DNA from: Garcia nutans
Taxonomy: Eukaryota > Streptophyta > Magnoliopsida > Malpighiales > Euphorbiaceae
Reading direction: 5' to 3'
NCBI GenBank assembly: GCA_947685225.1
Contig: CANTUV010000062.1
Coordinates: forward strand, 11,180,501-11,244,500
Length of the DNA: 64,000 nucleotides
How positions within the stretch are numbered: the stretch's first letter is position 1; each line of letters begins with the position of its first letter. Both the position numbers and the translations under genes were made by a program. This document shows, one piece after another, positions 46,765 through 57,860 of this stretch. The notes beneath the pieces were generated by a model. The model saw only the letters and a list, made by a program, of their open reading frames with translations. It did no database searches and was not told where the DNA came from.

Positions 46765-47770
46765 AAAAAGAGCTCACTAGGCTGAAAACCTAAAAGGGAA
46801 ACCTAGGTAAAAGTTAGAGTAGTTCTCTAGTTTCAAAAATCCAAAAGGGTGGGCTGGGCAATAATTAGGGCTAAGCGAGAGAAAATCGTCAATTAGAAAA
46901 CTCGAAAGGGCTAGTTGGCAACAAAAGTGATATTGTGTATGCTAGCTTTATGTTTGGTTGTTCCCCAATTTAATAAAACAAAATTAATATTAAAATTATT
47001 CTATGTGCACTATTTTAAGTATTTGACTATATATGGATAAAACAAATAAACACAATAGTGAAAGGTGATGACAATTTATAAAAGGAAAAGAAACATCTCT
47101 TATTATTATTTTCATTATTTTTATATCCTAACAATATTCTTTCTAAAGAAAGTGACAAATGTAAAATCTATGACAGATGATAAGTGTAGCGTGCAGGCTA
47201 GCTATGCCTCAGCCGATCCAAGTAGGCTTCAGTCACACAAGGTATATCCAAATCAGGAGTAAAATCAAAACCTCGAGGCTCACCTCCATACTGACGGTCA
47301 AGCCGGTGAGGATCATAGCAAGTAACTTGATAAAGAGCAGTGAGAGGAATATACATCAAATACGTCTGAATGGTGATACGAGAAATCTTCCACCAAGGTA
47401 CTAACCAAAGGATGTTGACTTAACCACGTGAGTGGATCCAGTCAACCCAGTCGATATATGAAGAAGTAGGGTAGAGTAGTTTCCTAGCAGAGTGATGTCG
47501 CGACAGATATTTGAAAAGATCCATAGATGGAGTATCGAGCAAGCAGAGATGCTCCTGAAGCCAAATCTATAAGTACAAGAAAAGAATTAAAAAAAAGAAG
47601 AAAAAATGTCTGCTAAGTTAAAAACCCGCAAGGGCAACTTAGGCAAAAATTAGGGCGGCTCGCTAGCTCCGAAAACCTATACGGGTGGACTAGGCAAAAA
47701 TTAGAGCAATAAAAAAAAAGAAGAAGGATCCTAAATTGAAAACCCAAAAGGGCAGTTTAGGTAATTATCT
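46765..47770 (+). repeat. post-pol spacer with a dispersed 35-40 bp motif
   Basis: A phrase of the form GAAAACCC, a few bases, AAAGGGC, a few bases, TTAGGCAAAAATTAGGGC recurs about six times: three at 46780-46930 and three at 47610-47770. The two clusters are separated by the terminal exon of the antisense DUF7745-like gene; the second lies in that gene's intron. Function unknown. Confidence 0.7.
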
Positions 47771-48110
47771 GAAGTAGCAATGAACTCTCGACTAATCTCC
47801 TTGACAATTCTAATTTAAGTTGGTCCAGTCCAACTAAAGTCTCAGCTAAGATCACGGGTATCAGCGACAAGCCTCCTTCCATTTGGTCCATGATATCCAA
47901 TACTCATGGATTAATATCGCCATCGGAAGAAATAAGCAAGAATTGGCCAAGTAAACATAGACAAAGCATGCGTCCCCATGCCTTGGTAGGAGCCAAATGA
48001 GAAATGTAAAAGTCAATCGAGAGACCAAGCAGAATTTTCTCACCTCTCGTCAATTGTAGAACTTCGCGCTTTGAAAGATGAAACAACATTTGCATCTTTT
48101 ATTGAGTTTT
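47198..48110 (-). pseudogene. antisense gene 2 of Tat element B, DUF7745-like
   Basis: On the minus strand, 48095-47769 reads REVLQLTRGEKILLGLSID, DGDIN and GGLSLIPVILAETLVGLDQ. After an intron (47768-47567, ending TTATAG) 47566-47198 reads IWLQEHLCLLDTPSMDL, YIDWVDWIHS, YDPHRLDRQYG and FDFTPDLDIPCVTEAYLD to a stop. The join LLLQ to IWLQEHL fits DUF7745-type proteins, which often occur in plant retroelements. The donor now reads CAG|AT instead of GT, and two internal stops are present, so the copy is decayed. The start is uncertain. Role unknown. Confidence 0.62.
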
Positions 48111-49000
48111 GGAAATCAATATAGGTAACGCCATTGGTTGATTGCTTGGATATCTAAGGATGGCCTCAAAATCTTCAATGATGGGACATATCTCAAAGCC
48201 ATTTATTTTAAATGTCCTATAATTCACATTCCAAAAGGAAACCATGGCATGTAAAAAAGAATGGTCCAATTTAATATTTTAAAAGCACTTCAGAGTATTG
48301 ATTTTAGACCAAAATATTTATTCCCAATGAATGGCTTTCATATTTTTAAATAAACCTTTTATTTTCTTCAAATTGAGTTCTGTCATTGTGGACAATTGAA
48401 GAGAAATTAGAATTGTTAAAAAGAATTTTGATAGAAATTCATGAAAAATTTTCTGGCTTCTGTATGGGGTCATGGCATGGAAAGAGATTTATATAGGGTG
48501 ATTGGCTATCCCAAAATTGACAAGGAATGGCTTAAGAGCGAGACGCACAGGGATAGGAAATCAACAATGAAAAGGTTTTGAGTCGCCGCGTTGCCTTTGG
48601 CTTTGTGAATCAGTGCTACTGTGAAATTCTGAATTGTGAGAGGAAGGAACAATGATTGTACTATAGAAATAATAATAATAACAACACAAATAAAATAAAA
48701 TAAAATAATAAAAAAATAATAAAATAAAAAAAAGTTGCAGTAAAAGTACAAATTATAATCATTATTGTTATTATTATTATTATTATTAATTGTAATACAA
48801 TATTTTTTCAATTAATACAATAATGATGGATCACTAAGAAGGAGGTGGTGGATCATGATCAAACAAAGCTTTGAAAAAGTCATCGCCTGTTGGAGGAGGA
48901 GGCATATCATTTGTCTGAGTCCACCCGAAGAAGGAACACCTGAACTTCTATTGCCCTGGAATTCAGATTTGTAATGGTCCTCATCCGAAGTAGATGAAAG
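48111..49000. other. noncoding stretch between the antisense genes
   Basis: It contains AAT/AATA microsatellites at about 48668-48735 and 48760-48790. The rest is AT-rich and without recognisable coding content. Confidence 0.6.
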
Positions 49001-49821
49001 GATCTCATGGTCATCAGTTTGGGGCTCCCTAGAAGACGAAGCATAGGATTCCTCATTCCCTAAAGCTGAAAGTCTCGAAAATCTTGCTCTGACTGATGTT
49101 ATAATTTTTCAAAATGGACAACTTGTTGGCGACTAACAGCTAACTCTTCTTGTAGTTTCTTGTTTTGTTCCTCAAGCATCCGCTGTGAGTCAGAAAGGAA
49201 AGAGTAAGAGCATATATAATCATGCATACATGTAGTATAAATCATCATGGAATATGATAACCTACCAGGTAATTCATATCAATACTCTGTGGATGAGATG
49301 GCATCTCCAGTTAATTAGAATGAGAAAATAAAGAAGCGACAGAGGAAGGTCCAAATTCATGACCAAATGAGCCAGTAACCTGCAAATAATAATTAAAATA
49401 ATCAAAACAAGTTAAGAAATAAGTAATTGCAATGACAAAATGGTAAAATTTTACTTGAGAGGTGCTAGCCCCCGGATGAGGGATGGACCCTCCTCCCTCC
49501 CTGTGATATTCCTCTTCATCCTCAACTTCCTCGGGAATTTCTTGGGCGCCAATAGGAGATACGTCAAAATTTAAGAGCCTTACTCAAATAAATTGGGTAT
49601 ATGATGCACCCGGTCGATAGAGAACGGTTTCAACATCATAACCATGCTGAGCTAACCACCACGCCTTTTCTGGCATTGATGCGATATTTAAAGTATACTC
49701 TGGGCAAGTCATCAGAATCCTCCATCGCTCAGGACCAAGGAACCACTCATACACTCTCTTCCCGAGAAACCAACAGCAATGACTCGGCGGATATGCTGAA
49801 AAGGCAGTGCGACGTTCATGG

Positions 49822-50001
49822 AAGAAGTCCAGTTCGTCCACTCTTCCATATTACACCAAGCCAAATTGATCTACAGGATGACATAAAGTAAGTAAAGTTT
49901 TTACATAAAGTAAGAAGTCCAGTTCGTCCACTCTTCCATATTACACCAAGCCAAATTGATCTACAGGATGACATAAAGTAAGTAAAGTTTTTACATAAAT
50001 T
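49822..50001. repeat. tandem duplication of 90 bp across a splice acceptor
   Basis: Copies start at 49822 and 49912 with AAGAAGTCCAGTTCGTCCAC and are nearly identical. The unit contains the acceptor CCTGTAG of the antisense PMD gene, so the site now exists twice. Confidence 0.92.
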
Positions 50002-51171
50002 TTAAAGTATACTAATTGTAGACCCTTAATTTTTAACCCAGTCCAGTTCGATATTTTTAAACAGTCCAAAATAATTTTTATGGTATTTTTAATAATATTT
50101 ATTACTTATTAAAAATAAAAAATAAAAAAATAAGAAGAAAAAATAAAAAATAAAATTGAAAATAGAAATCGGCTACGAGTAAAATTGACGACGAAATTTT
50201 TTGTTGCTGGTAACAATTGGCTTGGGCCAACTCGCCGCAGGAAAAACCTGTAACGAATTGGCTACAAGCCAATTCGCTGCAAATTTTACCTGCGGCGAAT
50301 TGTCCACAAGCCAATTCGTTGCAGGTTTTTCCTACGATGAACTGGCCTGTGGCCCTCGCCCAGCCGGCAGAAAATTTTTGCCAGCGCAAATTTTTTGAAA
50401 CCCTATTCCACTTGGTTTTATTTTTTTAATTTTAGTGTAACACTCTTATACCCTATATACGTACACTACATACACCCAACATATGTAATATGTGAATATA
50501 TGATACAAGAATGCCACTACCAATTTTAATAAAACAAATCTTTACTTTTAGAATTTGTATAAACTTAAACCATTTAACTGATATTATATAAATAATATAT
50601 GAAATATTACTTGCTAAAACACATATGTATACTTCATTACCAAAGATTTATCCAAAATATTTTTGATAGTTTGCGGAATATACATATATATGCATCAAAA
50701 TATAACATAATATACATGAAATCAATATGTACAAAAATAAAAAAATATATACATGCTAGCAGTTTGTCTCTAATCTTGATGTCCAACAATCAACTCTGCA
50801 CTCAAGATCTCAAGTCTAGACTCGACTCGGTCTAGACGAACTCTCCGGCTCAACCGGATCTACCCTATCACCTGTGCGATGAATCACAATCGCACTAAGC
50901 CAAAAGCTTAGTGATATAAACTTTGATAACAATATAATTCAAATGCAATGCCAATGCACAACACATGAGGATATTATATCTCATAACATTATATCTTAAT
51001 ATATTGCTCAATTGTTCCACAATTCATAATTCACATAAAGTAAACACAAGCATGGGCCCAAAAGAAACCAATATGCTAGTCAAATCACAGAGTTACTGCT
51101 TTGGTCCAAGATGACACCATGTGTCTAGCTTCGAAGGTAAATCATAATCACAATGAGGATTACCTCATATG

Positions 51172-52600
51172 TAACATCCCAACTAGGCTTTAAAGACTAG
51201 GCCCAACCCAGCTTCAAGGGACTACTATATCATGTAACATCCCAACCCAGCTTCAAGGGACTGTTATGTTTTAGGCATGCCACCAAACATAAAACTCTGA
51301 AAATTGAATAACATACTAGGCACACAATTCTTTTATAATTCCATTATCAATATCTTTCTCATTATCTCAAGATCAAGCTAGGCACAATGCCTCAATTATC
51401 TCATTTATAACAATATAGCCATCATCAATGGTTTTACATACCATCTTTAATTTATACATAACAATATTGCAATACCCATACGTTTTGGGTCATTATCATA
51501 TTTTGCACAAAGTTCACATTACATATAATGCATTTGTGACATTATACAAATCATAGCATATTACTCATGCACCAACAATGTAGTAGGTAAGTTAACACAT
51601 TTTCTAGCCAAATATGTTAAGTCCTAATGTCATATAAATATAAGCAATTATTCAAAGTTTTTACTTACCTTTAAAAGCAACAAACACCACTTTCAACCTC
51701 CTCTTCCAAGATATCCCTCAACACTTGGACTGGGGTAACTCAAGTCTCTTCAAAGCCTAAAGCAAATGTGATGAAAAATAATCACTTAGTGATGCACTTA
51801 TAGGTATAAACAAAACCTCTCAACATAAGGTTAAGATAAACAAAGGAAAATAAGGAAAAGAACTATCTAGGGCAAACTCTATACATGAGCAAGCCCAACC
51901 CAGCTAGGCCTAAAATGTAACATCCTAACTAGGCTTTAAGGACCAAGCCCAACCCAGCTTCAAGGGACTATTACATTTTAGGCATGTCGCCAAACACAAA
52001 ACTCTAAAAATTGAACAACATACTAGGCACACAATTCTTTTATAATTCCATTATCAATATCTTTCTCATTATCTCAAGATCAAGCTAGGTACAATGCCTC
52101 AATTATCTCATTTATAACAATATAGCCATCAATAATGGCTTTACATACCATCTTTAATTTATACATAACAAATTGCAATACCCATACATTTTGGATCATT
52201 ATCATATTTTGCACAAAGTTCACATTACATATAATGCATTTGTGACATTATACAAATCATAACATATTACTCATGCACCAACAATGTAGTAGGTAACTTA
52301 ACACATTTTCCAACCAAATATGTTAAGTCCCAATGTCATGTAAATATAAGCAATTATTCAATGTTTGTACTTACCTCTAAAAGCAATAAACACCACTTTC
52401 AACCTCCTCTTCTAAGATATCCCTCGACACTTGGACTGGGGTAACTCAAGTCTCTTCAAAGCCTAAAGCAAATGTGATTATAAATAATCACTTAGTGATA
52501 CACTTATAGGTATAAAAAAAACCTCTCAACACAAGGATAAGATACAAAAAGGAAAATAAGGAAAAGAACTATCTAGGGCAAACTCTATACATGACACACT
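51172..52600. repeat. tandem duplication of about 735 bp inside the solo LTR
   Basis: Both copies begin TAACATCC(C/T)AACTAGGCTTTA and pass through CATACTAGGCACACAATTC and AACCTCCTCTTC in the same order. Differences are scattered, so the duplication may predate the insertion of this copy. Confidence 0.9.
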
Positions 52601-52950
52601 CAACAATACGGGCGTGTCAATGGCCGTGCCCTAAACCCACAACATAGTAGCTTTGACACGCTCAGTGACATGGGCATGTCAATGACTGTGTCTTAAGCTC
52701 TGTATTATAGTAGATAAGACACGTCCAAAGACATGGGTGTGTCTCTGCCCATGCCAAAACTCCTATAACACAGTAGCTATTACACGCTCAGTGACATGGG
52801 CGTGTCACTTCACGTGTCAATACTATAATATTACAGAAGCTGTGACATGCTCAGTAATATGGGCGTGTCACTGCACATGTCACCAACACTGAAAACAGAA
52901 CTATCGACGTGCCTAAAGGCATGGCCGTGTCACTGGGCGTGTCAGGCCAA
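52590..52950. repeat. GACACG / CGTGTC repeat cluster in the solo LTR
   Basis: Phrases such as CTCAGTGACATGGGCGTGTC recur at roughly 40-60 bp, with arms GACACG and CGTGTC able to pair. The cluster is more GC-rich than the rest of the LTR. The function, perhaps transcriptional, is unknown. Confidence 0.75.
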
Positions 52951-54450
52951 AAATCCTGATATCCACACATAATTGTCACATCCAAATATTATCTTTCATT
53001 AACCTTTTCAACTCTATACAAACTCAACCAATTCTATTATTATACCACAAAATACTTGTGTAAACATCAAAGAAACTCAATTAAAAACAAAAATACACAA
53101 TTACAACCATGACTTCACAACTCAAAAATTACACAACCCAAAACTCTTATTCTCTTCACCAAACTTAACCTTTTCTTCAATCCAACTCCAAATTCATAAT
53201 TAACTACCCAAAAGAACTTTAAACATACCAATATCAACCTTTAACACATACTATACTAAATATCCAATTAATACATATACAAACTTCCATAGAAAAATCA
53301 AGGAAATAAGTTGGAAACTTACCAAATATGGAGAAAATCCTTAAAACTCCAACTTGAACAATTACTTGAGTTAGCAAGAAGAAAATTTCTCTTTTCCTTT
53401 GATGGAGGTAGCTGGCTTCAATGGAGAAAGAAGAAGAAGAAGATAATCATCCACTCAACTCAATCTAACTACTCTCCTTTTTAACCACACAAATATCCCA
53501 CTTCACTCTCCACCATGTAAAAACATATTACTTAATTAATACATAAAAATATCATCTTCCACTAACCACATTTTAATATTTTAATAATTAAAATAACATT
53601 TGACCCATATAAACATGTTGACTTGTATATATTATGTATATCTACATATATATATCATATACACATTTTCCTTTTTCACTTAATTATATGTATATATATA
53701 CTTTTAAATCATTTATTTAATTTTCAAAAATTAATATATATTTTAAAATTTTGGATATTACATTTAGTTCCTAAATGGATTTTATTTCCTTAATCAATTA
53801 GTATTAAGTTTTTTATTTTTCTTATAAATACCACATTAAAACACACAGAAAGGGACTTTTGATCTTTTTTAAAAAGGAGATTTTTAGGCCAGAGAGGGGA
53901 TTGGACTTTTGGGGATTGAGACTTTTTCAAGAACTATCCAAATTCCTTTTGGCAGTTGATTGACAATTTCAAGCTTGAAGGATTAAGAGGCAACAAACAA
54001 CATAAACCCATCAAAGGCAGCCCACACTATCTTTATTATTGTTCAACCAGAATTCAAAATTGTGATGGAACCAACAACGAAGGTTTGAATCTCTATTTAC
54101 TTGTTTATGTTTACAGTAGCCTCATCATTCAAATTGATTAATTTTTTAAACGTACAATATTTGATCAATTGTTCTACTTACCATCTAAACTCTATTTAAA
54201 ACCTTAAAAAGTGTTTTTCCAAAACCCTAATACCTTAATACCAGTAAAACTAAATTTTGAAATCTATTACACTTTTCTAAAACCACAAAACAATAATCTG
54301 TTTTCTCAAAACCATAATCAATTCTATTTTTCTAAGATTTATAGTAGCTTGTTTCTAATTTTGAAATCCTATTTTCTAAATCTTAAACGCTAAAATCTTA
54401 ATTTTCAACACCAAAACCTACAATCCTAAAAGCTAGTTTTTTAAAATTTT

Positions 54451-54500
54451 CAGGGGTGTTGCCCCTTGACCCCACCAGCTAACCGGCTAGAGGGACCGCA
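54451..54500 (+). repeat. GC-rich cassette in the Tat solo LTR
   Basis: CAGGGGTGTTGCCCCTTGAC, CCCACCAGCTAACCGGCTAG and AGGGACCGC match the minus strand of 10950-11029 in the Copia A leader almost motif for motif. The corresponding place in the Tat element A LTRs lacks it, so it looks like a discrete gain or loss. Confidence 0.78.
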
Positions 54501-56749
54501 GTTTGGGCTCGTCGAAGGGGTCAATATTTATTTGTCTATTATAAGCCTTTATGTTTAACTCCCTTTATTTAAAAACCCTAATTTGGTTATTAAAATTCTA
54601 AAATTCTAAATATATACATTTATTACTTTATTTAATTTTAAATTTGATTATGTAGTTTATTATATGTTTTGATGATTGATTTATTTAATTTCAATATTTA
54701 ATTTGTTTATCATGGATGGATGATTTCTTTATTATTATTATTATTTGTTAAAATTGTAAGAGGTATGTTTCCATGATTGGGTACCTCATTAATTAATCTT
54801 TATGCAATTTAATTTATTTTCATATTTTGAAATTAATGTAAAGGATATGTTTCCACCTTTTGGTGGGTGTCCTATTTTATTTTAGACATAGACGATGTAA
54901 GGACATGTTTTCATCCTCGAATGGGTGTCCATTTATTTATTTTGTTTGGACATTGTTGTAATTTTAATAAAGTATTTATTTATTCTTATGATCTCATGTA
55001 GTATGGATAATATCGTTATATTTAAGAATTTTATAGTATTAAGACCTGCAAAGGAGGCCAGTTCCAATGAACTAGGCGTTGTGGGGGGTGCTGGGGCATT
55101 TCTAACCTTTCCAACACATACCCAACTTTCCAAACCCATTAGGGTGTTGGGGATTCCTTAGGAATTGAGTCATCCACCCCTTTCTTTTTTTTTTCGGCCC
55201 ACTCGGGTGGCGACTCTATGCTTAGGCCCTTGTTCTCTAAGGCCTTGAGCCTAAATAGTGCTGAAGTCACAAAAACCATTCCATCGGGAGTAGGGGTAAA
55301 AATCTCCGCTCACACTAATATTATTTTACCTGGCCCCAGGTTAAGCAACTTAAGAGATAGCACTGGGTGTGCACATGGTGAGATCTAGGAACTACTACAT
55401 GATTTGACAACTAAAAATTCAACCTTGGATATCCAACTCTCTCGGAAAATGCCAGGCACCCTCACAAGATTATGCTTATATGCCCATACCTGCAATAACA
55501 ATGAAAATTAAATTCATACAAGTATAAGCATAAAATTGACAATGGTGGAAGAAGAGTACCTTGACAACCACCATGAAACCAACGAAAGACTTCTTATTCT
55601 TGCAAATCTTGTCTAGTCCATGATAGAGACAAGCAAGGCCAGTTTCACCCTAGCCATAAAGTGGTACCATGCTCATATCAGTAAGGGCCCTCAATACCGA
55701 CAGATGGATGGCTGATTCCGTGCTGCATAAAATGGTTGACCCAAGCAAATACAGTAAAATTGCTCGAGCATATTGTTTGGATATTTCTCTACAAATCTGT
55801 CCATCATAGGTCATCCGATAACTCTGAATCGGCTAAATTTTTATCTTGAAGGGCTCTTTTATCCATACCGATTAACTGTTGAATTTCTTCGTGTGTCGGA
55901 ATATCATTGGTAAGAGGGACCGAAAGGCTATAGTACTGGATACTAGTTATGGCTGTATAATCAACTGGATCAATGGTTATCTCTAGGTAAGTGAAAAGTA
56001 TGGGTTGTGTCCATCCACTGCTCTGATAATGCTTGAACTACACTTTTGTCTATCGGACACTCCTTAGACGGTAATTGCAAGATAAAGCTTTCAAAACTAC
56101 ACTCTCGGACAATCCATTTTATCCGAGAAGGTGCTACATCGTACCATTATCGGACTTTATAGACACGCCCTCCATCCCGGATAACACAACGATTGCGCTA
56201 ACTTGGAGCCAGGTAAGTTAACACGAGATAAGTGTATCATCATACCAATACCACTGATTCATAGACTAAACTTATTCGTTATGTTCTATTTTAATTTATA
56301 TATTTATTTATTTATTAAATTCTTAAAAATAGTCTACTAATTAATTTATTTTTCCTAATCTTTAGTACTATTAAAAAAATTATTATTATTAAGATAATAA
56401 AATGAAATAAAATAATAAGTACATATTTGTGTTATTAAAATATTAAGTTGCATTGTTACCTTAGTTTTTTTTATTTAAACTGCGATGAAGCTACATCCTA
56501 GCTAGTAGACTTACAGTTTTATTTTCATAACGTCGAATAAATTCCAACAACTCAGCATTGGATCAAGGCCCTGATCTCAAAGCATGCATCTTCTCCTCAA
56601 CTCTATACTCAACTCTCTACTTCAATTATTGAAATATGTAAGTGTTGATGAGTATTGAAGAAATGAGTCGTTTATATAGGCAAATTGCAAAGGCAAAAGA
56701 CAAAATCAAAAAGGGAAAAACAGTAATTCTCGTGAAAAAAATCAATATT

Positions 56750-56825
56750 ACTGTTGATAAATAGTAAATGAATAGTTAGTGAATAGTGAGTAAATAGTGA
56801 ATACACAGTGAATAAATAGTAAATT
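56750..56825. repeat. short degenerate tandem repeat GTGAATAGT-type
   Basis: About eight copies of an 8-9 base phrase (GTGAATAG, GTAAATAG) lie just before the residual LTR end of Tat element B. Confidence 0.8.
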
Positions 56826-56905
56826 TAATTATTCAAATATTTGTGTGTCTAAAAATATTTTCGTACTTTTAAAATATTTATATACACAGGGGCAAAAATC
56901 CCTGC

Positions 56906-57860
56906 TCATAGGGTTATAATCATGGCTTAATGGTTTTGAAGGATTAGTTGTGTAATCCATTGAGTCTATTTGCCCAAATCATTCAGTGATTTCCCTCAAG
57001 TTCCTTGAGGCTAAGTTGAAAAGTTGAAGCAGATGATTCAAATTCGAGAACACATTGGCTAGGGCTCCTGAATTTGGTAAAGTCACAGAGGAGTCTTGGC
57101 AAAATAATAATGGTACTGATATTGAAGCAAAGATTGCTAGGAGTGGGGAGGCTTTATTCTAATTAGGTTCAAAGAAGAGAAAGAATAATCCACCAAGGTT
57201 GTAAATTGCAAAAGGAGGATGGCGTAGTATAAACAATATGGGATAATATCTCGACCCATTTAATGAAGTAAACTAATAATTTGTTGGAAACTCTCATGAA
57301 GCAAAAGGTGTTGGAAACTCTCATGAAGCAAAAGGATGATAGTCTAAAATAGAGAGCCAAGCAATTTTAGCTAAAGGAAGGGGACCAAAATTCTAAGTAC
57401 TTTCACAATGCCACCAAGAGCAAGAGATTATTCAATCAAATTGTTCAATTATGTGGGAATGAAGGGAAATTCAAAGCTTAGGCTTAGAGGTTGAAGGAAA
57501 TTATTGAAGGATATGATACAATAGCCTCTTTTTGTCTACAGGGTCATATTATGAACCTATTGTTGCCCATGTAGACTAGAAGATCACTGATGCCCGTAAT
57601 GAGCTTCTTTTTCAACCATTCACCATTAAAAAGATCAAGATGCAGTGTTTTACATGCACTTTGATAAATCTCCTAGACCAAATGAGATGAATTTAAGATT
57701 TTATCATAAGCACTATAGGTCTTTTATAGAAGAAGTGTGTGAATGGCTTGGACTCAAGAAACTTTACTCTGCATAGACCAAGAATGCAATTTCAAAAAGG
57801 GTGGGATGAGTTAATAAATGATCCTCGATAAAGAGGGCTAACTCAATTTTCTATATTGGT
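56906..57860 (+). pseudogene. LINE remnant, continuation up to the reverse transcriptase start
   Basis: The plus strand reads SWLNGFEG, then FKFENTLARAPEF, WLKEGD-like LKEGDQNSKYFHNATKSK, and a PFTIKKIK block ahead of the RT palm, in the order of plant L1 ORF2 and with many stops. It resumes where 34253 breaks off (ERLDHALT, then the W of the post-endonuclease region). A small duplication of GTTGGAAACTCTCATGAAGC occurs at 57281-57331. Confidence 0.72.

Larger units (their letters stand above)
50436..53762 (-). repeat. chromovirus-type solo LTR, 3327 bp, nested in the Tat solo LTR
   Basis: It is bounded by TGTAACACTC and GGATATTACA with a perfect duplication TTTAG (50431-50435 and 53763-53767). 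Its ends match those of the minus-strand element at 59461-64000, so it is the same family in the same orientation. An internal tandem duplication of about 735 bp (51172-51906 and 51907-52600) makes it longer than usual. There is no coding content. Confidence 0.92.
50017..55314 (+). repeat. Tat-type solo LTR, interrupted by another solo LTR
   Basis: It starts TGTAGACCCTTAATTTTT, ends CTCCGCTCACA, and is flanked by CTAAT on both sides (50012-50016 and 55315-55319). Without the insertion it is about 1966 bp. Its second half matches the Tat element A LTR (AAGGAGGCCAGTTCCAATGA, CCTTGAGCCTAAATAGTG), while the first 400 bp differ. The inverted-repeat module at 50217-50390 uses other arms (GCTACAAGCCAATTCG, CACAAGCCAATTCG). 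It arose by recombination between the two LTRs of a former full element. Confidence 0.92.
49000..56230 (-). pseudogene. antisense gene 1 of Tat element B, plant mobile domain (PMD)-like, multi-exon
   Basis: Exons on the minus strand run from about 56230 to 55560, then 55489-55330, 49870-49455, 49379-49266 and 49182 to about 49000, with GT-AG sites and matching phases wherever checked. Segment one has SRIKWIVRE, ALSEQWMDTTHTFHLPR, PTHEEIQQLIG and GLDKICKNKKSFVGF. This is the layout of PMD proteins (a domain also found in MAIL/MAIN). The next exon reads VWAYKHNLVRVPGIF. Later exons carry an acidic stretch and a coiled coil (MLEEQNKKLQEELAVSRQQ). Several stops are present. The large intron 55329-49871 holds two nested solo LTRs. 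Antisense extra ORFs after pol are known from Tat-lineage elements; their role is not. Confidence 0.72.
36506..56905 (+). mobile_element. Tat element B, gag-pol element with antisense genes and nested insertions
   Basis: It starts with the last 16 or so bases of an LTR (AATCCCTGCTCACA), then an Arg-tRNA primer site, leader, gag-pol (40552-46764), a repeat-rich noncoding part, two antisense genes, and at about 56884-56905 again only the end of an LTR (GGGGCAAAAATCCCTGCTCA). Both LTRs have thus been almost entirely lost. Three younger insertions lie inside: 36864-39718, 50017-55314 and, within the latter, 50436-53762. Without them the element is about 12 kb. Confidence 0.82.
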
